DNA from: JANQPA01 sp964628385
GTDB lineage: Bacteria; Bacteroidota; Bacteroidia; Chitinophagales; Saprospiraceae
Length of the DNA stretch: 64,000 nucleotides
Direction of reading: 5' to 3'
Assembly (NCBI GenBank): GCA_964628385.1
Contig: CAZVOD010000008.1
Location: forward strand, 38,321-102,320
Shown here piece after piece: positions 1-10,000 of this stretch. The notes under the pieces were generated by a model, which was not told the origin of the DNA, did not search any database, and was given only the letters and a program-made list of their open reading frames with translations. Every line of letters begins with the position of its first letter. Position 1 is the stretch's first letter. The translations under genes were made by a program, and so were the position numbers.

Positions 1-330
1 GATCGCTGAATACATACCCTTCATTTTGCCTTTTATCACTTCCTCGAATGACCAATTGTAACAAACCTGGTCGATATGCTGCTCATAAGCTTTTTGTGTG
101 AATGGATCACTGGCCGTAGTACTTGTGTATTCAAGCTCCCGAATGACCTGAGTGACCTCCCCGGAGCCACAACAAAAATCAAGGGCGGCAGAATAGTCAA
201 TCCTGTTCTCATTTTGGACAATCAGTTGTCGGATCTGAGCGAAATGGGGATTGCGATAATCAGCACCCTGGCATCGATAATACTGCTCTACTCCTGACTT
301 TTGATATTCATTTCGAATGCCTTTTTGCAT
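1..330 (-). CDS. Class I SAM-dependent methyltransferase, 5' part, runs off the left edge
   Basis: The minus strand reads open from an ATG at 328-330 to base 1 without a stop (110 codons), so only the N-terminal part is in the window. Residues 50-57 read LDFCCGSG, followed by EVTQVI. This is the glycine-rich motif I of Rossmann-fold methyltransferases, which binds S-adenosylmethionine. The upstream part has a YYRCQGADYRNPH stretch. The substrate cannot be judged because the C-terminal half is missing. It is transcribed in the same direction as the MlaD-like gene, 96 bp downstream of that gene's stop, so it could share its transcript. Shorter ORFs in other frames here lack any recognisable motif. 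Confidence 0.72.
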   Translation of the reverse strand, partial: MQKGIRNEYQKSGVEQYYRCQGADYRNPHFAQIRQLIVQNENRIDYSAALDFCCGSGEVTQVIRELEYTSTTASDPFTQKAYEQHIDQVCYNWSFEEVIKGKMKGMYSAI

Positions 331-426
331 GATTGATCATTGTGTTGCTGTGTAGGCCCAATCAGAGGCAAGTCTAGAATCAAACTTAGGGGTTGAAGCG
401 CTCTGATTACGCCTTTTTTAGCAATT

Positions 427-1461
427 CTAGTTATTTTGTTCTTCCTCCAGTTGAGCATCTTTTCTATCGTACCGGAGTACTCTTTTTCTACCTTTAAAAG
501 GAACGAAGCGATAAGGCTTTTCATTGAGTGTTCCCAAGAGGGTATCGAGGCTTTCAGTAGTCATGATCAATTGGTTATACAAGGCTTCATCTTCTAATAG
601 TTTGCCCAGGGTACCATCACCACTATTGATTTTATCTGCTACTTCTGTAAACGACAGAATCATACCGTCGGCTTTACTCAGCGTCCCCTGTAATGCTTTT
701 ACTGCTGCCAGCGCTTCCTGTAGGGTGGCTTTCAGCTCTCCACTGGAAAGGTCAGCGGTCATCTTTTCGGCATTAGCCAAGATACTTTTGATGGTGTCAT
801 TACTTTCTGCAAGGGTAGTAGATAGTGTATTGAGGTTTTTCAAAGAGCCCTCAATATCACCGGAACTACGGCGCATTAATCTATCTAGCTGGGCGGATGA
901 TGATTCCAGGTTTTGTAGTGTGGCTTCCATACTTTTGACGCTACGGCCTATACTATTGTCTTCATCTGTAATCGTATTCCCCAGAGAATCAATAAGGGTT
1001 TTGAGGCCTTCATTCACTACGCTGAAATATTCTTCAAACTCTTTTTTGCCTACCATAGAGTTGAGCAAAGAACGCATTTTACCCTGCAGAAAATCACCAC
1101 TCTCTGCACAAGTACCATCTGTGCAATTGTAGTTGAGTAACTCCACGTATTTTCCTCCCATTATACCATCGGATGTAATAGCTGCTTCCGTTTGCTTGGA
1201 TATTTTTACATCCGGCTTGATATCCAGTGTGACAATGATGCTTTGATAATCGTCACTAACGCGAATATCAGAAACAAAGCCAACTTCATAACCACGGATG
1301 CGCACCGAAACTGACTTTTGCAGCCCTTCAATGGAGTTATACTTGGCATAGTAAATATTGGAATTAGAAAGGATATTCTTTCCTTCAATAAAACGATAGC
1401 CCCAATAAGCCAGGGCAACGGCTACAATTGCAAGAAGAGCAACTTTAACTTCGTTTGACAT
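427..1461 (-). CDS. MlaD/MCE-family lipid transport protein
   Basis: A 344-aa protein with one N-terminal membrane helix (about residues 5-22) and no other membrane segment, so most of it should lie in the periplasm. Residues about 35-115 form one MCE domain, with the typical stretch GLQKSVSVRIRGYEVGFV and a conserved GGKYVEL. The rest is predicted to be long helical, heptad-like sequence (about 150-300), as in MlaD and PqiB-type proteins that form lipid tunnels between the membranes. The usual role is phospholipid transport as part of an ABC system, but no MlaE or MlaF gene is visible here. It follows the amidase gene in the same direction (235-bp gap), an arrangement I recall as common in Bacteroidota. 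The family call is firm; the substrate is inferred. Confidence 0.9.
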   Translation of the reverse strand: MSNEVKVALLAIVAVALAYWGYRFIEGKNILSNSNIYYAKYNSIEGLQKSVSVRIRGYEVGFVSDIRVSDDYQSIIVTLDIKPDVKISKQTEAAITSDGIMGGKYVELLNYNCTDGTCAESGDFLQGKMRSLLNSMVGKKEFEEYFSVVNEGLKTLIDSLGNTITDEDNSIGRSVKSMEATLQNLESSSAQLDRLMRRSSGDIEGSLKNLNTLSTTLAESNDTIKSILANAEKMTADLSSGELKATLQEALAAVKALQGTLSKADGMILSFTEVADKINSGDGTLGKLLEDEALYNQLIMTTESLDTLLGTLNEKPYRFVPFKGRKRVLRYDRKDAQLEEEQNN

Positions 1462-1696
1462 ACTAGAAAAATGTTGTTTTAGGCATGCAAAAATAGATGA
1501 ATTCAGATACAGATGCCTTATTAACCTGAATTTTCAGAACTGAAATTAATGTTTTCGGAAAAAACTACTTCATTTCCCAAAAGTAGTGAAAACAAAAGCA
1601 GGCCCTGATTAAACTTTTTTAAAACTGTCATCAAAACACTTTCAAGCGGAAGCTGGTTTTAACGGATACCAATTTAAAAGAAGGAATAGGGTGGTG

Positions 1697-3214
1697 CTAT
1701 TCACTTTCAAACTCATTCAGGGATATTTTTTCTCCGTTTCGGTAGGCGATTATAAAGGCATCTGTAAAGCCTAAATGCCTCAACAGACTTCTACCTTCTA
1801 CTGCTTTTTCAAGGGTTTCAAAGTTTCGGGCCCTGTATTTATAGGAATCGCCATCCACTTCAATTTCTATCTGGTAAGGAACATTGGCCCACATCCCTTT
1901 CTTAGTATTCAGGGGGGTATTTGAGGCTGCTAGCTGTATAAAGAACTGGTAGGTATCTTCGCCGGAAGACTTTTCCACTATTTTTTGTAGCTCCTTTTCC
2001 GAAATTTCACCATTCTTATTGCTCACCTTTGGCGGCACTGTACTTCTTTCTGTCTTTTTAACGAACTGTGGTTTTGGCTTCATATTTTGAGGAACCCTGA
2101 TTGGCTGGCCTGATTTTATGGTTGTGCTTTTGATAGTAGGAGCTTCTTCGATAGCTTCTTGACGATCAGGAAGAGGCTGTTCTTCTACCGCTACCATAAC
2201 GATATCCTGCTTTTTTATCGGGTGGTCTTGCTCCTGTTGAGCAAGAATCTGACCGTTCAATTCATTTTCCACCATCCCTTTATATTGATCGAACGCAATA
2301 GCGATGGCCTGAGCAATAGCGAGTTGTCCGGCATTGGTTTTTAGGAACTGCTCTTCTCTGTAGTTACTCAAAAAGCCGGTTTCTATCAAAACACTTGGCA
2401 TCGTCGTTTCCTTTAACACTACAAACCCGGCTTGCTTAACGCCGCGACTCTTCCTTTTGGCATTTTCGTGAAAACTGCTTTCTACCAATTCTGCAAACAA
2501 GATACTTTGTTCTAGGTAGGCATTTTGGAACATGCTGAGCATAATATGCCCTTCTGCCGAGTTGGGGTTGTAGTCGTAATTTTTTTCATAATTGTCCTCT
2601 AACAAAATAGCATCATTCTCTCTTTTGGCCACATCCAGGTTATGTTCTGCTGTGTGGAGCCCCATTACATAGGTCTCGGAACCTCTGACAAAAGAACCGA
2701 CCGGAAAATAATTACAGTGAATGGAAATAAACAGGTCTGCATCGGCTTTATTAGCAATCCGGGCTCTTTCATACAAAGGAATAAAGACATCTTTTTCCCG
2801 TGTCATGATAACATTCATTTCAGGGTATTTTTCCTGAATAAAGTTAGCCAGCTTATGAGCCACTGCCAGAGCCAGGTGCTTTTCCATGGAATTGCCACCC
2901 CGGCAGCCGGAATCGTGGCCACCGTGGCCGGGATCGATTACGATTGTTTCTATTTTTCCCAATTGCTCAAAAGAAAATGATGCATTGATGGGGAAATTCT
3001 TATCAATTGAAATATTTTTGTACTCCGGTTTTAAAAGAGAAGAACTACAAAAAGCAGTGTGATGACCCGGATGCAGTGTATGAGCTTTAGCCATGCCAAA
3101 TTGTAAGACAGGAGGGGATAAGGTCGGCTGGCTCGCAAATTGAGAATTATTCAATTGTAGAGACGGCAAAAAACACAGAATGATCGTTTGAAACAAAGAA
3201 GTCACTGTTATCAT
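1697..3214 (-). CDS. N-acetylmuramoyl-L-alanine amidase (Amidase_3) with C-terminal SPOR-like domain
   Basis: A 505-aa secreted cell-wall hydrolase. The first about 20 residues are hydrophobic and can serve as a signal peptide. The Amidase_3 domain spans about residues 88-325. It has the zinc-site motifs IDPGHGG, a following Glu region, SIHCN and the catalytic LIETGFLSN. The enzyme should cleave the amide bond between MurNAc and the stem peptide. A Pro/Lys-rich linker follows. The last about 80 residues (from QFFIQLAAS to FIIAYRNGEKISL) resemble a SPOR domain, which binds denuded septal glycan. It lies divergent to the lptD-like gene and upstream of the mlaD-like gene, so the three form an envelope-biogenesis neighbourhood. 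The SPOR assignment is less certain than the amidase. Confidence 0.9.
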   Translation of the reverse strand: MITVTSLFQTIILCFLPSLQLNNSQFASQPTLSPPVLQFGMAKAHTLHPGHHTAFCSSSLLKPEYKNISIDKNFPINASFSFEQLGKIETIVIDPGHGGHDSGCRGGNSMEKHLALAVAHKLANFIQEKYPEMNVIMTREKDVFIPLYERARIANKADADLFISIHCNYFPVGSFVRGSETYVMGLHTAEHNLDVAKRENDAILLEDNYEKNYDYNPNSAEGHIMLSMFQNAYLEQSILFAELVESSFHENAKRKSRGVKQAGFVVLKETTMPSVLIETGFLSNYREEQFLKTNAGQLAIAQAIAIAFDQYKGMVENELNGQILAQQEQDHPIKKQDIVMVAVEEQPLPDRQEAIEEAPTIKSTTIKSGQPIRVPQNMKPKPQFVKKTERSTVPPKVSNKNGEISEKELQKIVEKSSGEDTYQFFIQLAASNTPLNTKKGMWANVPYQIEIEVDGDSYKYRARNFETLEKAVEGRSLLRHLGFTDAFIIAYRNGEKISLNEFESE

Positions 3215-3650
3215 CTTCTCAAGGTTGCTTTAAGTGTTAAGCTTTACTTTGAATTATTGATCAGGTAGCAAAAAGATGCTGCTTAAGCTGCTATCAACAA
3301 GATTTGGAACGCAAATTTTCCGACAATGTTACGAGCTGTTATGCATTCTTATTGAGATATACTAAAAGCTGCTAATCAATACTTTCTAAGTAGGCGAAAC
3401 CTATTGAAAGTAAAAAAAATAAGGATCAAGCCTTTGGGAATGTTATTGTTGGCAGGAGTAGTTGCATTGAATAAATAACTACCATGCGAATCAAAACTCT
3501 GATTAGGTAGTAACTCTGCCAGCCGCAAGACAATTGGTATGAATGAAAAACTGTTTTGGAAGTATTTAGAAAGTTTAATTTGATTACTATTTACCTTCGC
3601 AAAACAAGTCAAAAGAAATAATATTTCATAAAAATAAAGTATTATCTCCA
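3215..3650. other. Divergent intergenic region between amidase and lptD-like genes
   Basis: This is 436 bp of AT-rich DNA between two divergently transcribed envelope genes, so both promoters should lie here. No clear TAnnTTTG promoter box was found for either gene. One copy of the dispersed intergenic motif sits at 3593-3610. A weak minus-strand ORF (3376-3684) covers much of the region, but it overlaps the lptD start, is rich in Phe and Leu and shows no family motif, so it is not called as a gene. Confidence 0.5.
3593..3610 (+). repeat. Copy of dispersed intergenic motif
   Basis: Reads ACCTTCGCAAAACAAGTC, a near match to the consensus ATACCTGCRAAACAAGTCT seen in at least seven other spacers of this window. 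It lies about 40 bp upstream of the lptD-like start codon. Confidence 0.5.
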
Positions 3651-6374
3651 TTGAATCAACGCATTTACTGTTTAATTCTTTCATTTTTTCTGGTAAATTT
3701 TGCTCTTTCGGGCCAAATTAATCCGCTGGAAAGAAAGAAAGTGAGCCAGCCGAAGGAGAATGAGCGTATTGAAGAGCGAGATTCAATACCAGACCAGCGC
3801 ATACCACCTACTGATTCAGTCAACATACCTATTTCTAAAGATGCTTTACAAGACCGGGTGGAATACCACGGCGAGGATTCAATGATCTCGGACGTTATCA
3901 GGCAGGAGTTGTTGCTATACGGGGAAGGATCATACGTCAAATATCAGGATTTAAATATTACGGCCGGTTTCATCAGGCTGAATCTTGATTCCAATATGGT
4001 TACGGCTACCTACGAGCTGGACAGCCTAGGTAATAAAAAAGGCATACCGGATTTTAGTCAGGGAGACCAAAAGTTTACCTCTGAAAAGATGCGATATAAT
4101 TATAAAAGCGGTAAAGGCAAGGTATACGATATTACCACGCAGCAAAATGATGTGGTAGTGAAAGGACAGGAGCTGAAGTTTATCAGGAGTCTTAATGATA
4201 CCAGCCAGGCCGATATCTTATACACAGATCGGGGTATCTTCACTACCTGTACTCATGATACACCACACTTTGGCATTAGAACCAGCCGCCAAAAGCTGAT
4301 TAGTGAAAAGCTAGTCATTACCGGGCCCGCCAATCTGGAAATAATGGGGGTACCTACACCGCTGGTACTACCTTTTGCCTTTTTTCCGGTAAAGCAAGGA
4401 CGCCAAACGGGGCTTCTTTTTCCCCGAGATTATGAATATTCTCAGCAATGGGGGTTCGGTCTGAGAGATATTGGCTGGTTTTTTCCTCTGGGAGAAAACT
4501 TTAACCTAACACTTAGAAATGACATTTACTTAAAAGGTACCTATGGTATTAAAGCAAATCTTCAATACAATAAAAGGTATCGATATTCTGGAAATCTGAA
4601 TTTGGGATTTGACAATAGGCGGTCTGAAAATAATGAGGGGGAGGTATTAAGACAACCCTCTTTTTCCCTGTCCTGGTCGCATCAGCAGGCACAAGCTGCC
4701 CATCCCACCAACAAGTTTGGAGGGTCTATCAATATGCAGTTTTTTAATGATTATCAGGGTTTGGTTAACAACGATGCCAGAAACGTCTTGAACAACAGCT
4801 TGAACTCTAATTTTGGTTTTTCCAAAACTTGGCGGGGTAAGCCCTACAACCTCAACATTAAACTCAGCCACAGCCAAAACAGGCAGACTAACCGTATGGA
4901 TATCACTTTTCCCAACGTCCGTTTTTCTACGGGTAGCTTATATCCTTTTAAATCCAGTACAGGGGTTTCTAAATGGACAGATAATATTGTTATTAACTAT
5001 ACCGGAGAGGCCAGAAATCAATTATCGGGCCAGGCCGATTCCTTTTTTATTGCTGAAACTTTTGATGATGCCAGGGTGGGGATAAGAAACAACTTAACGG
5101 CCAGTACTTCCTTCAAATTACTGAAATATTTCAGCCTGAACCCCTCTGTCAATTACGAAGAAGTCTGGAATTTCAAGCGGGTCAATTACGATTTTGATCC
5201 TACTGCTACAGTTCGTACGGATACGATTTTTGATCCAGACGATCCAACTATTTTTCAAGTAGTAAATGATACTACTGATTTTGGTGAGGTAGTAGCCGAT
5301 ACCGTTTGGCAGCTTGCGCCTTTTCGCCAGTATTCTTTTAATGTTGGGTTGACCACTCAAATTTTTGGTACGGTCAACTTTAATAGTCGTTGGTTACGAG
5401 GTATACGACATACTATAAAGCCTTCGATAGGTTTTTCATTTTCCCCTAATTATCTAAACGAAGACCTAGGGTACTATCAGGAGCTACAAACGGATAGCCG
5501 TTTTCCGGATCGGACCCAGACTTTTTCTACATTTTCAAATGGGGTATTTGGGGCCCCCTCTCGTTCTGGCCAGCGGATGGCATTGACGTACAGTTTTAGA
5601 AATATTCTGGAGGCCAAATATCTATCCAGGAAGGATACGGTGGTGGAAGAAAAGAAGCTAAAATTATTTGACAACCTTAATGTTAGTGGTAGTTATAATT
5701 TTGCTGCTGATTCCCTGCAGTTCTCCCAAATTTCTATAAATGGGGCCACGAGGTTTTTCAAAGGCGTAACCACTCTTCGCTTTTCGGCGCTATACGATCT
5801 TTACGCCGCCAACGAGAATGGGCAGCGGGTCAATAAATTTGCTATCAATGAAACTGGTCAGCTCCTGCGATTCATTAATGCTAATGTCCGCATTGCCAAT
5901 AATTTGACTGTGAGCAAAATTCGGGCACTTTTCCAGGGGAAAGAAGAGCCGTTGGATGATGGAAGCAAAGCAACAGGCCCCGGTATCCGGCCTGCAAAAT
6001 CTAAAGAGGAAGATCTGTTAAGCCTTTTTGAGAACTTTAGCATTGGGCACAACATGGCTTTTCGCTGGGAGAAAAACCGAGAACAACGCGATACTTTCAG
6101 GATTACTACCAATACCATAAATATCCGAGGTTCAGTATCTTTGACAGATAACTGGAATATCAATGTCGGGAATATCGGTTATGATTTTGTCAGAAAAGAT
6201 ATTTCTTATCCTTCCCTCGGCTTTAGCCGAGACCTGCACTGCTGGGAGCTGGGACTCAACTGGCAGCCAACCCGGGGGACTTACAGCTTTTTTATCCGTG
6301 TAAAACCTGGCACACTAGACTTTATCAGCTTACCTTACCAACAAAATAATGCCGATGCCCGACGAGCTTTTTAA
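3651..6374 (+). CDS. lptD: LptD/OstA-like LPS-assembly outer membrane protein
   Basis: A 907-aa outer-membrane protein. The start is a TTG at 3651. It is directly followed by a good signal peptide ending at about residue 21 (FALSG/Q), and no in-frame ATG lies nearby upstream. Residues about 70-240 form the OstA/LptA-like beta-jellyroll domain (LYGEGSYVKYQDLNI, YTDRGIFTTC). From about 250 the LptD beta-barrel begins (GRQTGLLFPRDYEYSQQWGF, GENFNLTLRNDIY) with many alternating strands to the end. In Gram-negative bacteria LptD inserts lipopolysaccharide into the outer leaflet together with LptE. Its length fits Bacteroidota versions. It is divergent from the amidase and mlaD-like genes. Confidence 0.88.
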   Translation: MNQRIYCLILSFFLVNFALSGQINPLERKKVSQPKENERIEERDSIPDQRIPPTDSVNIPISKDALQDRVEYHGEDSMISDVIRQELLLYGEGSYVKYQDLNITAGFIRLNLDSNMVTATYELDSLGNKKGIPDFSQGDQKFTSEKMRYNYKSGKGKVYDITTQQNDVVVKGQELKFIRSLNDTSQADILYTDRGIFTTCTHDTPHFGIRTSRQKLISEKLVITGPANLEIMGVPTPLVLPFAFFPVKQGRQTGLLFPRDYEYSQQWGFGLRDIGWFFPLGENFNLTLRNDIYLKGTYGIKANLQYNKRYRYSGNLNLGFDNRRSENNEGEVLRQPSFSLSWSHQQAQAAHPTNKFGGSINMQFFNDYQGLVNNDARNVLNNSLNSNFGFSKTWRGKPYNLNIKLSHSQNRQTNRMDITFPNVRFSTGSLYPFKSSTGVSKWTDNIVINYTGEARNQLSGQADSFFIAETFDDARVGIRNNLTASTSFKLLKYFSLNPSVNYEEVWNFKRVNYDFDPTATVRTDTIFDPDDPTIFQVVNDTTDFGEVVADTVWQLAPFRQYSFNVGLTTQIFGTVNFNSRWLRGIRHTIKPSIGFSFSPNYLNEDLGYYQELQTDSRFPDRTQTFSTFSNGVFGAPSRSGQRMALTYSFRNILEAKYLSRKDTVVEEKKLKLFDNLNVSGSYNFAADSLQFSQISINGATRFFKGVTTLRFSALYDLYAANENGQRVNKFAINETGQLLRFINANVRIANNLTVSKIRALFQGKEEPLDDGSKATGPGIRPAKSKEEDLLSLFENFSIGHNMAFRWEKNREQRDTFRITTNTINIRGSVSLTDNWNINVGNIGYDFVRKDISYPSLGFSRDLHCWELGLNWQPTRGTYSFFIRVKPGTLDFISLPYQQNNADARRAF

Positions 6375-6436
6375 CCCATAAAAAAATCAGGGATGCGTTC
6401 CAGTTTGCCGAAAATATTACACAATAAATTAGACTT

Positions 6437-6652
6437 TAGGAATGAGCAATAAGTAGATCGAGCTTTTTGACCGAGGGGATTTTGTTCGAAGACAAGGCAG
6501 AAAACCTGCCGGCCGTCAGGCGGGCGTAGGCAATGCCACACGAAGAAAGGGGATAAAAGGGGCCCCTTTCTGAAGTCGGCGAGGCTTTCTAACGAAGTAT
6601 TGGGGCAAAAGCCCCCGTCAAAAATGATGAGTTATTTTTTTCTCACTCCTTA
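6437..6652. repeat. Structured MITE-like repeat element next to transposase remnant
   Basis: About 215 bp bounded by imperfect inverted ends: AGGAATGAGCAATAA at 6438-6452, and TTATTTTTTTCTCACTCCT at 6632-6650, whose complement starts AGGAGTGAG. Inside are at least three hairpin-forming segments: CCTGCC/GGCGGG (about 6505-6523), the palindrome AAAGGGGCCCCTTT (about 6557-6569) and GGGGC-aaaa-GCCCC (about 6602-6615). No ORF is supported. It starts right after the stop codon of the transposase remnant on the minus strand, so it may be the end of that insertion sequence or a separate nested element. Copy number in the genome cannot be seen from here. Confidence 0.5.
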
Positions 6653-7045
6653 TTATGAAAAAAGTTTCGTAGCTTTTCCCAACTCCCACTTGAATTTGCT
6701 TTTGTAGGTCCTGAACGGGCTGCAAGCTCTAAGATTACGAAGTCCGGCACAAATGACCGTGATATCATCTCTAAATTGCTGACAAAAGTGTCTGCATTTA
6801 TCTTTGACAATTCGACAACGTTTAATGCCACAGATGGCATGCTCAACGGTGATCCTCAATTTGGCGACGTATTGGTTAAACCATTTTTTAAGTTCAGATA
6901 GCTCGCCGTTTCGAGGTCTTTTATAAGGTTGAACGATAAAGACATTTTTCGGAACATATCCCTGGTAACCACTATCTTGAAATAAATGGATGCCATCGGG
7001 GTACTGGCATTGTTCCTGGTCAGCTATTTTTTTATCGTTGTAGTA
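6653..7045 (-). pseudogene. IS5-like (DDE_Tnp_4) transposase, C-terminal remnant
   Basis: The minus strand encodes the end of a DDE transposase: KKIADQEQCQ, then LFQDSGYQGY (with the family's conserved D-x-GY-QG) and later VEHAICGIKRCRI (the catalytic-Glu helix, E in VEHA). The recognisable homology starts at about 7037. The N-terminal half with the first catalytic Asp is absent. Upstream of this point the DNA is the 3' end of the HYR gene in another frame, so the first 15-16 codons of the open frame are not transposase. The remnant joins the HYR gene within a few bases of its stop codon, overlapping it slightly. It is not expected to be active. Confidence 0.8.
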
Positions 7046-10000
7046 AAACTCTATTGCGTTTGGATAACGCTTCGGCACGTAATTCAATGATGTAAGTGCC
7101 GTCTTGTAGCGAGGATAAGTCTAGTTGATAACTCTGTTCTACAAGGACTCCGAGATTTTGTCTGCGGATAAATTTCCCATACATATCATATATTATCAAG
7201 GTGGTTGATCGTCCCTGGAAAGGCTCCACGGAAAGGTTGATAAGACCGGCACTTGGATTGGGCCAGATATTCAGGTGATCTGTGAAGCTTTGCTCATTAC
7301 TACTCAGGTTTTTTCGCGTAGCGGCTGAAGAACTTAAAGGTACTACAGATACCTGATCAAAAGTAGCTGCGACTTCCTGCGCCTCGCGGCTGGTCAGGAA
7401 CAACCCGGCAGTTAGCTCTTCGGGTAGAGACATGATCTGAAAAAATATGATTTGCTGGCCGATATACATTTTTACCGTATCAGCACTCCTGATAATTTTC
7501 AGGTGATCACTTCTATCGAGAGCCACATTAGGCAGGGGCCAGCTGGTTGAATTTCTGTTGCGACTGCCATATTCAGCACCTCCCGGCACGGCAGGACTTA
7601 GGCCCAGGTAAGCATATTTCGCATCTTCAAATAAATTTTCTCTGATCATCAAACCGGCCAGGCATCTTTGCCGGAGAGATTTCACCCTACAACTTATTTC
7701 AAAGTTTCCTTCCAATGTTAGGTAAGTAAACTCTCCCCAGTCCTGGTTAAATACCACAGGACCAGAGGTCTTGTTACTGGTCAGTAAAAATTCTTCTCTA
7801 CAGGAACTGTAAATACTGCTGCCTTTCGAAAAACCTAGCGGAGCAGATGAAAAACCCTCCGGTAATGCTGTCTGACCAATGACAGTAATAAAAGCAAGGC
7901 AGCTGTCAGTATTACCATAAATATCTTCCACAATAACATAAGTGCTATCCGTACCGCTACAGTCAAAAATAGATTTGCTAAGCGTTGTTGTGGCAATTTC
8001 ACAGTTATCATCCATTTGCAAAATCAGTTCCGCAGCAGTCAAGGTATCTAGCTCAGTAAGAGAATTGAGCGTTACGGTGGTGTCAAGGCAAAGGATATTG
8101 GGGCTTTCCCGATCTTCAACGGTCACACTAAAGCTACATTCTGCTATATTTCCTATGTCGTCTATTGCCAGATAAGTGATTGTTTCGGTGCCAATATCAA
8201 AAAAGGAGCCACTTTCTTTACGTGACGTTCGGATGAGTACGGCCGTACCACAGTTGTCACTGAGTGTGGGCTCCTGGAAAGTCACGGTAGCGCCACAGTT
8301 GCCCAGTTGATTGGCTGTGACAATATTTTGCGGACAATTGATTACCGGAGCGACGCTATCTACAATAGTGATGGTAAAGCTGCAGGTGGCTTCATTGCCC
8401 GATTCATCAATAGTAGTGTAAGTTTCAATAGTATTACCAACAGGAAAAGCGGACCCACTGCCGAGTCCACTTGATAAGTTGGTCATTGGCGTACCACAAT
8501 TATCTATTCCTGTTGGAGCGTTATAATTAACTAATTCTACACATTGATCTGAGGTCATTGCAACGATAGTATCTTCAGGACATGTAATCGAAGGCGCAAT
8601 ACTGTCAAGTACAGTGATGCTAAAGTTACAACTAGAAGTATTTCCAGAAGCGTCCATAACAGTGTAGCGTTCTGTATTTTGGCCGACGGGAAAAGCGGCT
8701 CCACTCCCTAGGCCATCACTTAGGTTGATATTAAAGTCAGGGCAATTGTCAAGCGCTTTAGGTTGAGCATAGTTAACTACTGCTGAGCAGGAGCCAGCCA
8801 TTGCAAAGACCGTAATATCATCAGGACAGGTAATTTCGGGATTTTCATTGTCATTTATTGTTATGGTAAATGAGCAATTTGCTGTCAAACCTTGCTCATC
8901 TACGGCGGTGTACGTTTCAATATTTTCACCAACAAAAAACTCGGCTCCACTGCCCAGGCCAGCCGTCAAAAGGGTGGTATCGAGCTCGCAGTTATCTATT
9001 CCGCCTGGAATGGCATAGTTGACAATAGCAGCGCATTGCCCGGGGGCTGTGTTGACCGTAGTATCATCCGGGCAGGTAATTCGAGGAGCTACCTGATCCT
9101 GAACGACGATACGAAAACTGCAGGTATCCCGGTTTTGCCCCGTATCCATCACAATAAAGGTGAGCAGAGTGGTATCGATGGGGAAAGTACTGCCGCTCGG
9201 CATTCCATTTTCCAAAATAACATCATAATCTGTACAGTTGTCAATAATAAACGGAAGGTCGTAGTTGACAACAGCCGAACAACTTTCTGGGTCCGTACTA
9301 ACAACTGTATCGGCGGGACAGCTTATCTCTGGCTTTTCTTCATCAACAATTGTTATGGTGAAGGAGCAGGTGTCTGTGTTGCCCGAAGCATCTTCAACAA
9401 CAAAAGTCTGAATGTTTTCTCCCGCTAAAAAGTGAGCGCCGGTTGGTTGTCCTTCAATCTGAAAAGTTCGTGGGTCAGGGCAATTGTCTACACCAGTGGG
9501 CGCCAGGTAGTTCACTATACCGGTACATTGACTGGGTAAATTGGGAGCTACAATGTCATTGGGGCATGTAATAGATGGAGCTACAGTATCCCGAACCGTA
9601 ACCGTAAAACTGCACAGCGACTGGTTACCATTATCATCAGTAATCTGGTAGGTTTCTGTAGTGATACCATTCGGGAAAATAGCTCCGCTGCCCAGGCCCG
9701 CTATTTGAGTGATATCAGCTACCTGGCAATTATCCGTACCTTCGGGCGCTAAATAGTCAATCATAGCACTACAATTGCCCGTACTGGAGAAAACTATTGT
9801 ATCTGAAGGGCAATTAATAATTGGCGGGATCGAATCCGCCACGATAACCTGAAAATTACAGGTGGCTGTATTACCGCTCTCGTCGGTAGCGATATATGTT
9901 TCAGTGTTGCTACCGGGCGGAAAATTACCACCCGGGCCTATTCCTGACAGTAATTCCACTGTTACTTCTTCACAGTTATCATTTCCCGAAGGGCTAATAT

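Noticed and set aside
524..1132. 202-codon plus-strand ORF opposite the mlaD-like gene
   Set aside because: It lies fully inside the well-supported MCE gene on the other strand, is Ser/Leu-rich and shows no family motif.
3376..3684. 102-codon minus-strand ORF over the lptD promoter region
   Set aside because: It overlaps the lptD start, is low-complexity and Phe-rich, and has no recognisable motif.
8892..9428. 178-codon plus-strand ORF inside the HYR array
   Set aside because: A shadow of the repeat coding on the opposite strand; it has no start context or domain.
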